Source: Moniliophthora roreri (taxonomy: Eukaryota > Basidiomycota > Agaricomycetes > Agaricales > Marasmiaceae). Taken from it: DNA of 64,000 bases. Position numbers and translations under genes: made by a program. The notes under the pieces were generated by a model that was not told where the DNA came from, ran no database searches, and was given only the letters and a program-made list of their open reading frames with translations. The stretch lies in the NCBI GenBank assembly GCA_001466705.2, contig LATX02000182.1, positions 620,001 through 684,000 of the forward strand, given 5' to 3'. Positions 59,594 through 64,000 of the stretch are shown piece after piece. The number at the start of each line of letters is the position of its first letter. Positions within the stretch are counted from its first letter, which is position 1.

Positions 59594-61323
59594 CTAAACG
59601 ATGACATAGCCCCGGGCCAAAGTAGCAGAATCCCCCTCGCGATGTACGCTATCCTGGTCCACATCCCCGGTATCTGCTTCACCACCTCGTGGTAGCTTAG
59701 CAGCACTGGGAGCGTCTGAAGCGCTAAAGAAACCCTCATCATCAACTTCTACGTCTGACATCACCTCATCCGCTGGGAATCGAGTCCCATCGCTGGTGTT
59801 CATCACCATCTTCACCACCTCCTGCTCTTCGATATTCGTGGTACCATCTATCTCCATCTGTGGTGTAAGGGTCGTTGACTTGTCACCCGAAGCGTTGGTA
59901 CTGACAGATGAAACCAATGTACTATCCTCCTTCGCCATCTCCTCCTGCTCTTGGTCATTCTCAGCACCGTCTACCTCCATATGTAGAATTGGTTCTGCAC
60001 CCGAAACCTTAGCATCGACAGTAGCAGATGGTTGGACTTGAGCGGGCTTCTGACCCTCTTTCAATGCGCCGATCACTCGGTCCCAAGCTTGCTTCCACAC
60101 ATTCTCCACTCTCGCGGCTTCCTCCTCAACGGCCCTGACAACCACTTTCCTCTGTTCCCTGACTTTCCTTTCGCCAAAACTTTCGACGCCGTCGAGAGAT
60201 GTCAGGAGACGGTTAAGCGACTCGACGTATCCATGCAACGGCACATTACGGTGTGTATACGCTAATTTGGGTCCGTCGACTTGTTCCAACGCCGACAGGT
60301 TGGTTTCCTGTTCCTGTAGCGAAGAACTGGGGTCGGTGTGTATGGTGATATGGTGCTTGGGGTCATTGGCTTGGTAATCAAGGGAAGAAGGGAATACGAA
60401 TGCTGATTTGAGGTCGATGAACTTTTGGTGCAGTGTTTGAATGGTTTTCAGAGAGCGATGGATGCGATAGGTGGTTTGAATTTTGGTCGCAGCTTCATCT
60501 AGGACCTCGCGAGGATGGGGATATGAATATGAGGGTGCTGGTGGTGGAACAGGGGTAGCTTGAGACTTAGGCGGCGATGATGGTTTCGGTGATGGTGAGG
60601 TACCGGTGCGGTGTTGTGAAGGCGATCGTGGACATTGGGATAAGTGGGACGTACCCTCTGGCGCCCGAGAATGAGATCGCGATACTCGCCGGACCGTTGG
60701 TGCTGGAGACACATGGTCAACTGGTGAACGTGCACGCGTCTCAGGCCGACTATTGGATGGTCGCCTGTGATGCTCAGCCTTGATCGAGGAACAATCAGTA
60801 TTCGGAAGAGTGACAAAGTGGTTGTAGTACTTACTTTTGTTTGTGTTTGTGATGTAACTGAAGGACGTCTTTCCCTTCCGGAGACAGCCCTAAGACCGTC
60901 CCAATACGAACCAGCACGACCAAACCCGTAATCATACGCGTCCATATCGTTGTCGTCTTGGATCGCAGAAGAATCAGCGGATGGCCATTCATTGAACTCG
61001 TCCGGAAGATACTGGCTCGCTCTCTCCGGAATATACGACCTGCTCGGACGCGAGTTCATCATTCCCACTTCGGGAAGATATTGACTGGCTCTCTGTCGCT
61101 GACGCAGAGCTTCAGCCTGTGCTCGTCGAAGTTCGGTTTCTCGTTGGCGTTGTCGTTCAAGTTCTAGGAGTTGAGCTCGTCGTTGCTGCTCAGCCCTCGC
61201 TTCGGCTTGAGCTCTGGCATACGCATTTGGGTAACCACCGTAGCCAAATAAGTCATCTTGAAGAGAATAGTGGGGGTTATTGTAGCCGTAGTTAGATGGA
61301 TAGTAAGGGCTGCGGTGAAACAT
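59594..61323 (-). CDS. IQ-motif/BAG-type co-chaperone-like protein
   Basis: The ATG is at 61323-61321 (an upstream in-frame TTG is not used), with two exons, 61323-60835 and 60778-59594, about 560 residues. The N-terminus is Tyr/Asn-rich (SPYYPSNYGYNNPHYSLQDD), followed by a long Arg/Gln/Glu coiled coil (ARAEQQRRAQLLELERQRQR). A Ser/Pro-rich linker comes next, then EAATKIQTTYRIHRSLKTIQ, an IQ calmodulin-binding motif. It continues into a helical region (LNRLLTSLDGVESF, RKVVVRAVEEEAARVENVWK) with the pattern of a BAG domain, which in the family binds the Hsp70 ATPase domain and releases nucleotide. The C-terminal third is acidic and disordered. The BAG assignment is moderate; the IQ motif is clear. 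Confidence 0.68.
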
Positions 61324-61664
61324 GATGAGAAAATCAATACACAAATACCTGAAGAAAAAGAGGATATATACCCTTGGCTAGTTGTAATTCTACGTCATTC
61401 CAGAGAGAAACGGAAATCGCCAGAAAATTAGGCAGAGATGTATAGACCGTTCGAGAAAACTCTAGTACGCCATCACGTGACCATATGACAGGGGACTGAG
61501 GATACTCTTCCTAAGCCTGGTGAATATAATACATTACAATACTGAGAATTCATTCGAGGCACAATTTGTTTGAAATTACCCTTCATTGAACAAGTATACA
61601 ACAAATAGTTACAAGTAGTAGTACAATATCCTTCCGTCATTGTCTCGTCAGGTTCCAGTTCCAA

Positions 61665-63379
61665 TCACAATTCAGCTTTCGCCTTTTCCTTCGTTTCGTA
61701 AGCCTTCCCTTTGGCCTGATCGTACTTTCCTTCCGTAGCACCCCGAGTCTCGTGCCAGCCCTTCTCAGCATGTCCACTAATCAAGGCCCAGATGGTGGCA
61801 AGTTTTCCTTCAACAGCTTCCACGCCACCATTCACAATGTCACGAATTGTCACGAACAGGGCTTCAGCTCGGGTCTGAGTTTGTACCCAGCGAATTCGGA
61901 CTTCCTCTGAAGCGACTTATGAGCGCCATGCAAGGTGCAAAAATAGATTATGGAATGACACTCACGTAGCAATCCCGGCCTGGTCTTCGGCAGCTTGTGT
62001 TCAGGGAAACCCTTCTCGCGGAGATACGCGCGCAGGCGAGCGTCGGGCCAGGTGAGGTATGTCGCGGTGTGATCCGAAGCAGACGTGTACCTTCAGAGAG
62101 CAAATATGAGCGAATACGTCAACAAGCAGGTTGAAAACCGAACGTACTTGTCATTGATCAACTTGACCAGCTCGTCCCTTTTCGCTCGTGCGTCGGACTT
62201 TAAATATCCATGCTCAATTAACCACTCTCTAATTTGCGAGTCGGTCCACGAGTCCCAGAAGTAATCCCTTGCACTGGCAGGGTTGATCTTGTTGAATAAT
62301 TCGAAGCTAGGTTACGTAGATCTAGGGTCAGACATGGCGAACTTGCGTGAACAGTGAATTTAGGGGCTTACTCCACAAGCTTGAGCATCTTCTCTCGGGT
62401 AACCTGAGCATCACTCTTGATGACGTTGTGGTCAATGAGCCATTGACGCAGTTGACTGTCGGTCCAGGTGTCCCACACGCGGTCGTTTAGGTCGTAGTAG
62501 TAGGTACCCATCAATGCAAGGTATTCATCGCGTTTCTTCTCAACTGTGGAGCGCCCGTCAATGATATTGTGGTTGACGAGCCATTCACGCTGTCAAAATA
62601 GATCAATAAGTCACTAAAGATACGCGAAGTGCGGGTGCGAGGCACACAAGAGAGGGTTCACTTACTATGTAACTGTCACTCCATGCGTTCCAGACCGGGT
62701 CTGCGACTTTTGCGTACGTATCACGCATCATAGCCAACAATTCTTCCCTCCTCTTCTCTGCTTTTGTCTTTAGCACGCCCTTCTCTTCGAGATAAGTCCG
62801 GAGCTGGTTATCATCCCAGGTGGAATAGACATAATCCTTTGTGTCGTCCAGAGCCCTCTGAGCACTTTTGGTAGCCTGAGCAGCGATACTCGAAAGAGAT
62901 TGTGTAGCTTGATACACCTCGTCTCCGTAAATGGCAGTACTCGCAGCCCGACTAGCAGACGACGTGAAGGAGCTCGCAGCGTCTGTGTAGGCCCTGTAGC
63001 GGCTCTTGGCAAGAAGAACCAGCTCTTCCCTCGGCCCTTTGGGTGCAACAATACCCTGTTCAAGTAGGAATTCGCGAAGACGAGACTCGTCCCATGAATC
63101 AAATGTGGTATCCCGGACATTGCTGAAAGACTTTTGGGCATCCTGATACTGTTCATACGTCCATTCAGACGCTGTATTCCAGTTGGATTTCACGAGTTCA
63201 ACGAGTTGAGAGTGGTCGGCGGAACTAGGAGAAGTGATGTGATGGTCGTCAAGCCATTTCATGAGTTGCTCGCTGTTCCAAGATTTGTAGGATGGTGGTT
63301 GGTCAGAACCGAACCAAGAAGCTAGTGTTCCATGGGATGCAAGTAGGAGAAGGGAAAACAGGAAAAAGAAGGGGCGCAT
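61665..63379 (-). CDS. Secretory protein with seven Ish1 repeats (Msc1-like)
   Basis: The ATG is at 63379-63377 and the stop at 61667-61665, with about six exons. MRPFFFLFSLLLLASHGTLAS is a signal peptide. Seven Ish1-type repeats follow with the pattern W-[S/T/D]-[D/E]-x-[Q/R]-[L/I]-[R/K]-x-[W/F/Y]-L: KSWNSEQLMKWL, DSWDESRLREFL, STWDDNQLRTYL, NAWSDSYIREWL, DTWTDSQLRQWL, DSWTDSQIREWL and LTWPDARLRAYL. The C-terminal part is amphipathic (EALFVTIRDIVNGGVEAVEG, TEGKYDQAKGKAYETKEKAK) and ends KAEL. Relatives are fission yeast Ish1 at the nuclear envelope and yeast Msc1, both stress-induced. The protein is expected in the ER or perinuclear space. Confidence 0.88.
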
Positions 63380-64000
63380 CTGAGTCGTAAGTTTAGAAAC
63401 TGTATCTGATGCTAGGAGTGCTCACTTTATACTGGCAGTGGAGCCCATAAATGACGTCGATAAGTATGGGGAGACAATATCAATCGAACGTTGTATGACG
63501 CCGCTTGCGTATGAGCTCCAGTACTCCAATGCATGGCAGTGACGCGCGGACTGTTGAACGTGCAGGAAAGCAGGTCATGCAAGTCATGGTTGTAGTCTGT
63601 AGAGGAAACTCTGCGTTAGCGCCCGGGGCTCTTCACGCGACTATGAGCAAAGGTTGTTGCTATGCATTACCCAGTCTCCAATATCGCCTCAAACACAAGA
63701 CCCGACAAGGAATGGAACCCAGCAGAATCTAGGCTAAGCGTTGTCAAACTGTCTGGCAGCATACGTCTCCAATGCTCTTTGCAGCCTGCTACGACACTAA
63801 GCCACCTCGAACGACCAATTAATAATTCACCTCCGTTCATTTTTCCAGCGTCCTGAAGCTTTTTCGACTGGTATTTCTCGGGGAAAATCTCAACCCTTTC
63901 TAACCTTAGGCTCACCACTTATCTGTGCGTATATACTATCTCCGCGAGAAGTTGCTGGCGATCTCCTTCCTGAAAATGACTCTTTGCTCTTCGGAAGGAG
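63380..64000. other. Intergenic, possible gene start at right edge
   Basis: About 600 bp. At the right edge a TATA-like GCGTATATACTATC lies near 63928, about 50 bp before an ATG at 63977 (MTLCSSEG...) that runs off the window. This could be the start of the next plus-strand gene but cannot be tested here. Confidence 0.3.

Overview
This is a nuclear chromosome segment from a filamentous basidiomycete, probably an Agaricomycete. Genes are split by many short introns of about 45-65 bp, often with very small exons. The gene families fit: DUF6534-type membrane proteins, F-box proteins of the mushroom type, a fungal copper amine oxidase, a PalI/SUR7-like protein, a CYP with the fungal heme motif, and fungal mitochondrial Rpo41, Atp14 and IF1. 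I joined exons by hand from reading frame, GT/GC-AG sites and family motifs, so outer limits are usually firmer than internal junctions.

Left part (1-10 kb), accessory metabolism: the 3' part of a class II-type terpenoid cyclase (DxDTT motif), a DUF6534 membrane protein, an intact HSL-type esterase, a secreted copper amine oxidase and a decayed copy of the esterase. Next come COG6 (10.4-13.0 kb), a second DUF6534 protein whose intron carries a hAT-type MITE with an exact 8-bp target duplication (14.8-17.2 kb), an unrecognised acidic protein (17.6-20.0 kb) and an epoxide-hydrolase-like enzyme that enters the secretory route and ends in HDEL (20.5-22.0 kb).

Middle part (22-37.5 kb), gene-poor with relics: a second decayed esterase copy, an F-box protein, a degenerate stretch with peroxidase-like motifs, a cytochrome P450 with one intron apparently made by tandem duplication, almost 4 kb with no recognisable gene, and a PalI/SUR7-like membrane protein.

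Right part (37.5-64 kb), mostly core functions: a head-to-head pair for the F1 inhibitor protein and F-ATP synthase subunit h, then mitochondrial RNA polymerase RPO41, an SRPBCC protein, an unknown Ser-rich protein, a second F-box protein divergent from a 2-oxoglutarate/Fe(II) oxygenase that carries an in-frame TAG, a possible small Cys-containing protein, an IQ/BAG-type protein and a secretory protein with seven Ish1 repeats.

The terpenoid cyclase, P450, esterase, epoxide hydrolase, amine oxidase and 2OG oxygenase would suit secondary metabolism, but housekeeping genes lie between them. I do not claim a compact biosynthetic cluster. I saw no rRNA, convincing tRNA or CRISPR.
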